A DNA stretch of 12,870 nt. It comes from an uncultured Cytophagaceae bacterium. Its GTDB lineage: Bacteria; Bacteroidota; Bacteroidia; Cytophagales; Microscillaceae. Below, one piece after another: positions 1 to 7,044 of the stretch; position 1 is the stretch's first letter, and the number at the start of each line of letters is the position of its first letter. The stretch is from NCBI GenBank assembly GCA_937899305.1, contig CALDJV010000790.1:1-12870 (forward strand), given 5' to 3'. Below the pieces are notes generated by a model that did no database searches, was not told where the DNA came from, and worked only from the letters and a program-made list of their open reading frames with translations. Both the position numbers and the translations under genes were made by a program.

Positions 1-557
1 CTACAAATATAACATTTTAATTCATAATTTATTTAAGCCCCAGAGCACTAGTATAGTGAAGCACCTAACCTATCCAATGTTTGTATTCAGCGAAACGACC
101 ACTTTTCTATCCAAAACAATCTGAGCCCATCAACATACTCACCTACTCAAACCTAATTATTTAGGAAAATTTCATTGTTTAGATTTCTTGTACCTGTGAC
201 AGTCTCGAATCGATAGAGCCCAAAAGTTTTGGAATCATCCTTTTTGGGCTGAGCTTAAGGGGTTACAAAAGCCATCACAACTTCCTGATTTGAAATTGAG
301 TTATTCAGGATTTTTCTAATGGTTGTAAAGCTGAAAGTGACTTGTTTTTTAGAAAAGTTATTTTACTTGTATTTTGATGGTATTGTCAATGATATTAAAA
401 GTACTTGTTTAAAAATCAGTAGATTATAAAGTAAAGTAGCGTTGAGTTTAAAATAAAGTTGGATAAGTGGGGAAGCCAAAATGCGGAAAATTTTTCAAAA
501 GTAGAAGCCTTAATGAAGTGAGATATTTTAAGTTGAAAATCGTGCTCGTTCTTATTT
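1..557. other. Intergenic stretch without a supported gene
   Basis: No reading frame here looks like a protein gene; the region is AT-rich and stop-dense. It holds three dyads: CCTAA-4 nt-TTAGG at 152-165; a 9-bp stem AGCCCAAAA (217-225) / TTTTGGGCT (242-250) with a 16-nt loop and no following T-run; and a 6-bp stem TCCTGA (283-288) / TCAGGA (305-310) followed by five T, which is weakly terminator-like on the plus strand. No gene ends just upstream in the window, so none can be assigned a function. Confidence 0.5.
4..11 (-). promoter_or_regulatory. Possible -7 promoter element for a gene beyond the left edge
   Basis: On the minus strand these bases read TATATTTG, an exact match to the Bacteroidota -7 consensus TAnnTTTG. 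The predicted start site would fall just outside the window, consistent with a divergent gene to the left. I see no convincing -33 TTTG element at the expected spacing. An 8-base match in AT-rich DNA can arise by chance. Confidence 0.35.
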
Positions 558-580
558 TTATTTAAAATTAGTCTAAATAA
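558..580 (+). promoter_or_regulatory. Candidate metalloregulator operator, copy 1
   Basis: A 23-bp dyad with perfect 7-bp outer arms TTATTTA / TAAATAA; its core is TTTAAAATTAGTCTAAA. A second copy, identical at 21 of 23 positions, lies before the TonB receptor gene (4327-4349). A further half-site, TTTAAAC, lies at 590-596. The repetition upstream of two transport units and the inverted symmetry point to a repressor site. A Fur- or DtxR-type iron regulator is my inference from the genes controlled, not from a proven motif. Confidence 0.6.
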
Positions 581-605
581 AACTGGTAATTTAAACTTTA
601 TCCTA

Positions 606-627
606 CATATTTGCGCCAGATTTAGTC
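606..627 (+). promoter_or_regulatory. Promoter -7 region of the DUF4856-imelysin-HTTM unit
   Basis: CATATTTG (606-613) is a one-mismatch version of the Bacteroidota -7 box TAnnTTTG. The following bases, ATTTGCGCCAGATTTAGTC (609-627), are repeated almost exactly at 4364-4381 before the receptor gene. The transcription start would fall near 620, giving a leader of roughly 50 nt before the ATG at 673. Confidence 0.5.
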
Positions 628-672
628 TTTGCAAGGACCCAGGTTTTAACGATTTTGAATTTAAAACATACG

Positions 673-1758
673 ATGAAAAAGATTACATTCATTCAAACCT
701 TAGTATTTTTACTATTAGTATCAGTCGTTTTCCAAGCTTGTAACAACAAAGATGAGGCGACGCCTACACTAGAGCTTCCTACTAGCTATACATCGGCTGA
801 ATTTGCTGCTAACGTAACGGCTGAAACCGCGGTAAGAACCGAATTAGGAACACTTACTTCGGCAATCAATGATGCAGAAAGCAATGCGGGTACTACTACG
901 GTAAGCGCATTGACCTACCCTAGCAACTTGAAGGCGGTAACTTTGGCAAGTTATGCAACCAAAGTAGAAACTTGGTTGACTGAGATTGTAAAAGCGGCCA
1001 ATTCAGGAGCTACTTTCGTGAATCCTGGTACTGGAACCCCTACTGGTGACGGTGGTAAATTGGGCAGCCGTTTGTTGGATGAAAACGGTCTCGAATTAGA
1101 GCAAATGGTTCAAAAGGGTTCTTTTGGAGCAGCGCTTTACAACCACGCCTTGACTGTAATGAATGGTACGCTTACTTCAGCTTCTACCGATAAATTGATT
1201 GAGATCTTAGGAACTGACATTACTTTTGATTCTGAAAAAGTAACCAATGCAGCTACTTACGTAAGTAGACGTTCTGACAATACCAATAAAACTGGTTTCT
1301 TGTATGACATGAGAGACAACTTGATCAAAGCAAAAGCAGCGATCGAGGGTGGAAGCGCTTTCAATACTGAGAGAGACGAAGCTTTGGCTGCTTTCAAGCT
1401 AAACTGGGAGAAAACCAACTTTGCTACGGTGATTTACTACTGCAATGCAGCCAAAACCAAACTACAAGGATTGACTACTGCCAGTACTGACAGCGACCGA
1501 GGAAGTGCAATGCACTCTTACGCAGAAGGAGTTGCTTTTGCGGCTGGTTGGTTAGGGATTGCTGACAAGAAAATTACTGATGCTCAAATCAACGAAATCT
1601 TGAACAACCTATTGGCTCCAAGTACAGGTACTCCTACTAGCTACAAATTCTTGAATGATGCTTCTTTGTTGGCTAATTTGGATGCGACCATTACCTTGAT
1701 CAAAGGTATTTACGGTTTTACTGATACTGAGGTGAACGGCTTTTTTACCAATAACTAA
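673..1758 (+). CDS. DUF4856-family lipoprotein of an iron-uptake locus
   Basis: A 361-residue predicted lipoprotein: basic MKK start, hydrophobic stretch and a lipobox ending at Cys23 (VFQAC), followed by an acidic/polar tether (NNKDE). The frame is open from a TTG at 655, but the ATG at 673 gives a normal signal peptide and is the start I choose. The mature part is mostly helical and resembles DUF4856, a family of unknown function common in Bacteroidota. Recognisable parts are the NGLELEQMVQKG segment with ALYNHAL about 15 residues later, and an AMHSYAEGVAFAAGW segment around His281-Glu285. It is the first gene of a unit with an imelysin-like lipoprotein and an HTTM protein, behind a candidate metal-responsive operator. 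I infer a cell-surface or periplasmic role in iron (or other metal) capture; the chemistry is unknown. Family call fairly sure, function uncertain. Confidence 0.82.
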   Translation: MKKITFIQTLVFLLLVSVVFQACNNKDEATPTLELPTSYTSAEFAANVTAETAVRTELGTLTSAINDAESNAGTTTVSALTYPSNLKAVTLASYATKVETWLTEIVKAANSGATFVNPGTGTPTGDGGKLGSRLLDENGLELEQMVQKGSFGAALYNHALTVMNGTLTSASTDKLIEILGTDITFDSEKVTNAATYVSRRSDNTNKTGFLYDMRDNLIKAKAAIEGGSAFNTERDEALAAFKLNWEKTNFATVIYYCNAAKTKLQGLTTASTDSDRGSAMHSYAEGVAFAAGWLGIADKKITDAQINEILNNLLAPSTGTPTSYKFLNDASLLANLDATITLIKGIYGFTDTEVNGFFTNN

Positions 1759-1785
1759 AACAATTTTGTAAAACCGAACATTTAG

Positions 1786-1819
1786 ATGGATTGATAACTC
1801 TTTGAGGTTATCAATCCAT
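1786..1819 (+). terminator. Intergenic hairpin between the first two genes
   Basis: Arms ATGGATTGATAAC (1786-1798) and GTTATCAATCCAT (1807-1819) form a perfect 13-bp stem with an 8-nt loop (TCTTTGAG). The tract after it (TTGTTGGTTATATTTT) is only moderately T-rich. It lies 27 nt after the DUF4856 stop and 43 nt before the imelysin start. It could be a partial terminator that lowers downstream expression, or an mRNA-stabilising 3' end for the first cistron. The dyad is certain; the role is inference. Confidence 0.6.
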
Positions 1820-1862
1820 TTGTTGGTTATATTTTAAATTGATTCAAAAGGTATAAATTGAA

Positions 1863-2960
1863 ATGGGTATGAAAAAATATTATATTCTGTGGGTAATTGC
1901 TGTTTTGGGCTTGGGAGCTTGCAATAACAGCGACGTAGCAGTAGACGATGGTGGCTTTGACCGTAGCACTTTACTGACCAACTTGGCCGATAACTTGATC
2001 ATCCCAAGTTTTGAGGACTTGAAAACCAAGGTAGATGCGATGGAAACGGCTAGTAACACTTTTATGGCCACTCCAAATGCCACCAACCTGGATGCTTTTC
2101 AGGCTACCTGGGAAGCAGCCATGACTAGTTTTGTAAAGTGTTCTCCTTTTGGATTTGGGCCCGCAGATTTGTCTTTAGGTACCTTTGTAGAGGTTTTGGG
2201 TACTTTTCCAGCCAACCCTACTAATATTGAAGCCAACCTAAATAACCCTGCTTTCAACTTGGCCGCAAGCTTCGAGCGCGATGTTCGTGGATTTATGGCG
2301 GTAGAATACCTCATTTTTAGCCTCAATGGCGATGCGGCTGTTTTGGCCAATTACGGAACAGGGAGCGACAACCGTAAAAACTACCTGAAAGCGGTGATGA
2401 CCGAAATCAAAACCAACATTGATAAAATCGTGAGCACCTGGACAGGATCTTACCGAGCTACATTTACCAGCAGTACCGAAACCTCAGCGGGAAGTCCCAT
2501 TTCTTTGTTGTACAATTCCTTTGTGAAAGATTATGAAGGCATCAAGAATTTTAAACTAGAATTGCCCGCCGGATTACAGGCTGGACAAACCTCTACTGAG
2601 CCTACTAAAGTAGAAGCGTATTACAGTGGCATCTCACTGGATTTGATCAAGGCTCATTTTGCCGCCACCCAAAACGTTTGGTTGGGGGTAGGACTCAACG
2701 GAACCGATGGAGTAGGTTTTGAAGAATACCTCAATGCCGTAGAAGGAGGGCCTGCCCTTGTGACTCAAACCAAGGCCAAGGTAGCCGAAATCAACACGGC
2801 CATCAATGCCATTCCGGCCGGACGTTTGTCAGACAATGTAGGAAGTACGCAAGTAAGTGCTACACATACTTTAATGCAGGACAATACGGCCAACTTTAAA
2901 AGCTCTATGAGTTCACTCTTAGGAATTAGCATTACTTTCTCTGACAATGACGGAGACTAA
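1863..2960 (+). CDS. Imelysin-like (peptidase M75 / EfeO-type) lipoprotein
   Basis: A 365-residue predicted lipoprotein with a hydrophobic signal and lipobox LGLGAC (Cys20). An alternative ATG at 1869, two codons later, gives an equally good signal (MKKYYILWV). The mature part matches imelysin-like proteins: helical, a WEAAMTSFVKCSPFGFGPADLS segment near the start, then FERDVRGFMAVEYLIFSLNG. In the family this latter segment carries a GxHxxE motif near the putative metal site; here it reads GFMAVE (Met145, Glu148), so the His is replaced while Glu is kept. Imelysin-like proteins are implicated in bacterial iron uptake (IrpA, EfeO relatives); most are not proven proteases. Position between a DUF4856 lipoprotein and an HTTM protein, upstream of a TonB receptor, fits periplasmic or surface metal binding. 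The 3' end contains an ATG (2947) in another frame, see the next gene. Confidence 0.85.
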   Translation: MGMKKYYILWVIAVLGLGACNNSDVAVDDGGFDRSTLLTNLADNLIIPSFEDLKTKVDAMETASNTFMATPNATNLDAFQATWEAAMTSFVKCSPFGFGPADLSLGTFVEVLGTFPANPTNIEANLNNPAFNLAASFERDVRGFMAVEYLIFSLNGDAAVLANYGTGSDNRKNYLKAVMTEIKTNIDKIVSTWTGSYRATFTSSTETSAGSPISLLYNSFVKDYEGIKNFKLELPAGLQAGQTSTEPTKVEAYYSGISLDLIKAHFAATQNVWLGVGLNGTDGVGFEEYLNAVEGGPALVTQTKAKVAEINTAINAIPAGRLSDNVGSTQVSATHTLMQDNTANFKSSMSSLLGISITFSDNDGD

Positions 2961-2971
2961 ACCAACCGAAG

Positions 2972-4306
2972 TTGCTGCTTGTTCAGAAAAAAATAGTTGC
3001 CCATTTCTTTAGACCTGTTTCAATTGCTCCATTAATTACTTTTAGAATAATTTTTGGAGCATTGATGCTTTACAGTACCCTTCGCTTTGTAGCTAAAGGT
3101 TGGGTGCATTCCCATTTAATAGCCCCTCAACTACATTTTACTTACTTTGGGTTCTCGTGGGTCAAGCCTTTGCCCGAAACCTTGATGTATGTGGTCTTTG
3201 GATTGATGCTATTGGCCTGTGTAGGCATTATTTTGGGGTGTTTTTATCGAGTTTCAACCATTGTTTTTTTTCTGACTTTTACTTACACCGAGCTCATCGA
3301 TATCACCTACTATCTCAATCACTACTATTTTGTGAGTTTGGTGGCCTTCCTGTTGATCTTTGTACCCGCCAACCGAGCGTATGCTATTGATGCTTGGCGC
3401 AAACCCCAAATTCAGCAGCGCGAGGTAGCAGTCTGGACCATTGGCATCTTTAAATTACAGATTGCGATCGTTTATTTTTACGCCGGATTGGCCAAGCTCA
3501 ACTACGACTGGCTGTTTCAGGCAATGCCCTTGTCCATTTGGTTGCCTTCCAAAACCAGTTTGCCCCTCATTGGATTCATTTTTAAATACAAGGCGACCGC
3601 TTACCTGTTCAGTTGGGTTGGTATGTTGTTCGACACCTTCATTGTTGGATTTTTGCTTTGGCGCAAAACCCGCGTTTTGGCCTACATTGCAGTCGTTGTG
3701 TTTCACGGACTTACTGCGGTACTTTTCCAAATTGGGGTGTTTCCATTGGTGATGAGTTGTTGTGTGTTGATTTTTTTCTCCGAATCCTTTCATCAGCGAT
3801 TCATTCCTTTGCCCAACTCAAGTAGCGCCAAAGCTCCAGGATTACAAAAACCATTAAAAAAGCTGACAACTGCTTTTGTGCTGGTTTTCTTTGCTTTTCA
3901 ACTGTTGTTTCCCTGGAGGTATTTGTTGTATCAAGGCAATCTTTTCTGGACAGAAGAAGGATATCGTTTTTCTTGGCGGGTAATGCTGATGGAAAAAGCG
4001 GGTACCGCCACATTTTTTGTGAAAGATGCCAAAACAGGTCGGGAAGGAGCCGTGCCCAACCGTCAGTTTTTAAATGATGTGCAAGAAAAACAAATGGCCA
4101 TGCAGCCCGATTTGATATTGCAATATGCCCATTTTTTAAAGGCATACTATGCCAAAAAAGGAGTGACCAATCCCGAAGTAAGGGCCAAAGTACAAGTGAC
4201 GCTCAATGCTCGCCCCAGTCAGTTGTTGATAGACCCTGGAGTAGATCTGGCAAAAATACAAGATGGTTGGCAGCGAAAAGATTGGGTTTTGAAGATGCGG
4301 GAGTAG
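2972..4306 (+). CDS. HTTM-domain membrane protein, vitamin K-dependent gamma-carboxylase-like
   Basis: About 444 residues: an N-terminal multi-span region (hydrophobic segments near 20-42, 70-92, 94-113, 118-135, 153-173, 205-228, 232-270, 288-308) followed by a soluble C-terminal part (about 310-444). The first part matches the HTTM family, relatives of eukaryotic vitamin K-dependent gamma-glutamyl carboxylase. Segments align with the human enzyme as I recall it: YLNHYYFVSLVAFLLIF (His117, like His160), VYFYAGLAKLNYDW (Lys175, like the catalytic-base Lys218) and VFHGLTAVLFQIGVF (His245, like His287). The membrane core therefore looks catalytically complete. The frame opens with TTG at 2972, 12 nt after the imelysin stop; no ATG lies upstream in frame, and the next in-frame ATG is inside the first membrane span. 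Substrate unknown; its neighbours are metal-uptake lipoproteins. Confidence 0.82.
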   Translation: MLLVQKKIVAHFFRPVSIAPLITFRIIFGALMLYSTLRFVAKGWVHSHLIAPQLHFTYFGFSWVKPLPETLMYVVFGLMLLACVGIILGCFYRVSTIVFFLTFTYTELIDITYYLNHYYFVSLVAFLLIFVPANRAYAIDAWRKPQIQQREVAVWTIGIFKLQIAIVYFYAGLAKLNYDWLFQAMPLSIWLPSKTSLPLIGFIFKYKATAYLFSWVGMLFDTFIVGFLLWRKTRVLAYIAVVVFHGLTAVLFQIGVFPLVMSCCVLIFFSESFHQRFIPLPNSSSAKAPGLQKPLKKLTTAFVLVFFAFQLLFPWRYLLYQGNLFWTEEGYRFSWRVMLMEKAGTATFFVKDAKTGREGAVPNRQFLNDVQEKQMAMQPDLILQYAHFLKAYYAKKGVTNPEVRAKVQVTLNARPSQLLIDPGVDLAKIQDGWQRKDWVLKMRE

Positions 4307-4326
4307 GGCCGTGCAAAATATAAATT

Positions 4327-4349
4327 TTATTTAAACTTAGTCTAAACAA
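4327..4349 (+). promoter_or_regulatory. Candidate metalloregulator operator, copy 2
   Basis: Core TTTAAACTTAGTCTAAA (4330-4346): half-sites TTTAAAC and GTCTAAA are inverted around TTA with one mismatch. Over 23 bp it differs from the copy at 558-580 at two positions. Here the site ends 15 nt before the TTTG of the -7 box, so a bound protein would sit over the -33/-20 region; in copy 1 it is 14 nt further upstream. Confidence 0.62.
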
Positions 4350-4360
4350 GAATACTTCCC

Positions 4361-4381
4361 TAAATTTGCCCCAGTTTAGTC
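4361..4381 (+). promoter_or_regulatory. Promoter of the TonB-dependent receptor gene
   Basis: TAAATTTG (4361-4368) is an exact match to the Bacteroidota -7 consensus TAnnTTTG, 29 nt before the start codon at 4398. The block ATTTGCCCCAGTTTAGTC (4364-4381) is shared with the promoter of the first gene of the locus, apart from one substitution and one indel. This argues that the receptor has its own start site besides any read-through from the upstream genes. Confidence 0.6.
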
Positions 4382-4397
4382 ACGCAAAGAAAGTAGA

Positions 4398-6812
4398 ATG
4401 CTTAGAAAAATACTTGGCTTGATCTGTTTTTGCCTCACAATCAATGCAGTGCAAGCCCAGCAATACCGAATTTACGGGAAAGTTACCTCCAAAGAAGATG
4501 GGAAAAGCCTCCCTGGTGCCGTGGTATTTATCCAATCCAAAAAGATTCAGGTAGAGACCAATGCCAATGGCAGGTATGAAATCAAACTGCCTCGGGGAAC
4601 TTATGAGGTAGGATGTTTTGCCTTTGAACGCAAACGTTTGAAACAAAATATTACCATTAGCAATCAAGACATCAAACTGGATTTTAGTTTACCTTCATTG
4701 TCTGAAACTTTGGAAGAAATTGATGTAAAAGCCAAACGAAAGACTTATTCAGGCATTGGCCGTTTACGTTCGGTAGATGGTTTTGGGATTTACGAGGCCA
4801 AGAAAAATGAGTTGATTGTGTTGGATGATTTTGCGGCAAATAAAGCCAATAACAATGCTCGACAAATTTTTGCCAAGGTGCCTGGCCTAAACATCTGGGA
4901 AAGCGATTGTGCCGGATTACAGCTCGATATTGCGGCCAGAGGGTTAGGACCCAGCCGTACGGCCAATTTCAATACGCGCCAAAATGGCTACGACATGAGT
5001 GCTGATGCCTTGGGGTATCCCGAGAGTTATTACACGCCCCCCATGCAGGCGGTGGAACGCATCGAGATCGTGAGAGGGGCTGCTTCTTTACAATATGGAA
5101 CTCAATTTGGAGGCATGTTGAATTTCAAGCTCAAAGATGCCCCCAAAGACAAAAAAATAGAACTCAATTCGGAGCAAACAGTGGGTTCGTTTGGCTTACT
5201 CAATACCTTCAATAGCATAGGAGGTACTTTGGGCAAAGTGTCTTATTACAGTTATTACCAATACAAAGAGGGCAATTGTTGGCGCCCCAATTCCAATTTC
5301 AACTCTCACACTGCTTTTGCCAAGGTGGGTTACCAACCCAGTGAAAAATTCAAAATCAACCTGGAGTACACTTACTTGTATTATCGTACGCGTCAGGCGG
5401 GTGGACTTACCGATGACGACGTGAGCAAGGGGAACTTTGAAATATCGAAGCGAGGACGAAACTGGTTCAAGGTAAATTGGAACTTGTTTGCGCTGAATAT
5501 GGACTACAAATTTTCGGACAAGAGTAAAATCAACATCCGAAACTTCGCCCTGTTTTCGCAAAGAGATGCCTTGGGAAATCTGGAAAAAATAGATCGTCTG
5601 GATAACCCCAATGAAAATCGTACCCTCATCCGAGATGTTTTTCAGAATTTTGGCTCCGAGATACGCTTTTTGCAAGGGTATGATTTATTTGGGGAACGCT
5701 CGACTTTGCTGTTGGGTGCTCGATACTATCGGGGGCTCACCGACCGCAAGCAAGGAGATGCCAATGCCACCGATCGTCCTGATTTCAACCATTTGAACCC
5801 GAATGATTTAGAGAATTTTGACTATGATTTTCCGAGTGAAAACCTGTCTCTTTTTGCCGAAAATATTTTTAATATCACCAGTAACTTTAGCATTACTCCC
5901 GGAATCCGTTTGGAGAACATTCAAACCTTCTCGGAAGGAACTTACAAGCAAACTATCCGGGATTTGGCAGGCAATATTGTGGTGGAAAACGATTTTCAAG
6001 AAGACAAAACCGTCACTCGATCTTTTGCATTGTTGGGCATCGGGGCCAGTTATTATTTCAAAAATGAAATGAACCTGTACGCCAACTTCTCTCAAAACTA
6101 CCGTTCCATTACCTTCAGCGATTTGCGCCTGAGCAATCCTAACTTTTTATTGGATAGCCTCATTACCGACGAAAAAGGATTCAATGTAGACCTGGGGTTC
6201 AGGGGTTCCTATCAACATTGGCTCCGTTTTGATATAAGTACCTTTTACCTGCGCTACAACGATCGAATTGGAGTCTTGCTGCCTCCTTCTACCACGTTGT
6301 TGTTTCGTACCAACGTGGGAGATTCGCGTCACTATGGTTTAGAAAGTTTCGTAGAAATGGATATTTGGGGTTTGTTCAAGGGAAAAAATACGCGTATAAA
6401 CTTGGTGTTGTTCTCTAATTTCTCCTGGATAGATGCCCGTTATGTAACCTCACAAGACAACGCCATCCGGGGTAAAAGAGTAGAATACGTGCCCGAAATT
6501 ATGTGGCGATCCGGGCTTAACTTTGCCTATAAAAACTTCAAGGCCACTTATCAGTTTTCTTATTTAGGCGACCAGTTTTCAGATGCTACCAATTCAGTTT
6601 TCAACCCCAGTGCGGTTACTGGTCTCATTCCCAGTTACCTGGTCATGGATTTGTCGCTCAGTTATACCTATAAGTTTATGAGATTGGCCGCAGGAGTAAA
6701 CAACCTGACCGATGAGCGGTATTTTACTCGACGAGCTGCAGCTTACCCTGGCCCTGGAATCATTCCAGCCACTGCCCGTAGCTTTTATCTGTCGGTAGGG
6801 GTAAAATTATAA
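4398..6812 (+). CDS. TonB-dependent outer-membrane receptor, FecA-like
   Basis: An 804-residue outer-membrane receptor. A signal peptide is cleaved probably after VQA (residue 20). Residues about 22-110 form a carboxypeptidase-D-regulatory-like beta domain (IYGKVTSKEDGKSLPGAVV...), the usual Bacteroidota N-terminal extension. Residues about 130-245 are the plug, with AARGLGPSRTANF, VERIEIVRGAASLQYGTQFG and GGMLNFKL, typical of TonB-dependent receptors and closest in style to Fe(III)-dicitrate/siderophore receptors. The rest is a beta-barrel ending in the aromatic/hydrophobic strand FYLSVGVKL. It would import an iron chelate across the outer membrane using TonB energy. The ligand cannot be read from the sequence. 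It lies 91 nt after the HTTM gene with its own promoter and operator, and is followed by a strong hairpin terminator. Confidence 0.93.
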   Translation: MLRKILGLICFCLTINAVQAQQYRIYGKVTSKEDGKSLPGAVVFIQSKKIQVETNANGRYEIKLPRGTYEVGCFAFERKRLKQNITISNQDIKLDFSLPSLSETLEEIDVKAKRKTYSGIGRLRSVDGFGIYEAKKNELIVLDDFAANKANNNARQIFAKVPGLNIWESDCAGLQLDIAARGLGPSRTANFNTRQNGYDMSADALGYPESYYTPPMQAVERIEIVRGAASLQYGTQFGGMLNFKLKDAPKDKKIELNSEQTVGSFGLLNTFNSIGGTLGKVSYYSYYQYKEGNCWRPNSNFNSHTAFAKVGYQPSEKFKINLEYTYLYYRTRQAGGLTDDDVSKGNFEISKRGRNWFKVNWNLFALNMDYKFSDKSKINIRNFALFSQRDALGNLEKIDRLDNPNENRTLIRDVFQNFGSEIRFLQGYDLFGERSTLLLGARYYRGLTDRKQGDANATDRPDFNHLNPNDLENFDYDFPSENLSLFAENIFNITSNFSITPGIRLENIQTFSEGTYKQTIRDLAGNIVVENDFQEDKTVTRSFALLGIGASYYFKNEMNLYANFSQNYRSITFSDLRLSNPNFLLDSLITDEKGFNVDLGFRGSYQHWLRFDISTFYLRYNDRIGVLLPPSTTLLFRTNVGDSRHYGLESFVEMDIWGLFKGKNTRINLVLFSNFSWIDARYVTSQDNAIRGKRVEYVPEIMWRSGLNFAYKNFKATYQFSYLGDQFSDATNSVFNPSAVTGLIPSYLVMDLSLSYTYKFMRLAAGVNNLTDERYFTRRAAAYPGPGIIPATARSFYLSVGVKL

Positions 6813-6822
6813 TTTCTTGCCA

Positions 6823-6864
6823 AAAGTCAAATTGAGGTTCATTCCTGGTCCTCAATTTGACTTT
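6823..6864 (+). terminator. Hairpin terminator of the iron locus
   Basis: A perfect 15-bp stem, AAAGTCAAATTGAGG (6823-6837) and CCTCAATTTGACTTT (6850-6864), with a 12-nt loop, begins 10 nt after the receptor stop codon. The T-run after the stem is short, but position and stem strength make it the likely end of the transcript. Confidence 0.75.
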
Positions 6865-6870
6865 ACCTCT

Positions 6871-6899
6871 ATCAGGCTTTCTGGTTTATCAAACCTGAT
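6871..6899 (+). other. Second hairpin after the iron locus
   Basis: ATCAGGCTTT (6871-6880) and AAACCTGAT (6891-6899) pair over 9 bp with one bulged C and a 10-nt loop. It follows the terminator hairpin by 6 nt and is not T-tailed. It may be a back-up terminator or part of the leader of the downstream sensor gene. The 145 nt between it and the ATG at 7045 are AT-rich and show no clear TAnnTTTG promoter. Confidence 0.45.
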
Positions 6900-7044
6900 G
6901 TTAATACGCATTTATACTATATTACATGAACAAAATGTCCAAGAATTAATTATATTAGTATTTACTCAATATGTTCTGTTCATTACCTCTTTTACTTGGT
7001 GATTGTTGAGAATACACAGAAAGATTTATACCTGATATTGTGTC

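Noticed and set aside
416..634. 72-codon frame on the minus strand before the first gene
   Set aside because: It overlaps the duplicated operator/promoter module, has low-complexity AT-driven composition (Phe, Leu, Asn, Lys) and no recognisable domain.
655..672. TTG start six codons upstream for the DUF4856 gene
   Set aside because: The ATG at 673 gives a standard MKK lipoprotein signal; the extra residues MNLKHT add nothing.
3455..3793. Antisense frame of 112 codons inside the HTTM gene
   Set aside because: Opposite-strand shadow of a well-supported membrane protein; polar composition with no domain.
5196..5675. 159-codon antisense frame inside the TonB receptor gene
   Set aside because: Long only because of the codon use of the receptor's barrel; no start context or family match.
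6926..6983. ATGAACA / TGTTCAT inverted repeat upstream of the sensor gene
   Set aside because: Seven-bp arms 44 nt apart in AT-rich sequence; too weak to call.
6817..7002. 61-codon plus-strand frame after the receptor gene
   Set aside because: It lies across the terminator hairpin and the AT-rich spacer; the translation follows the dyads and has no family features.
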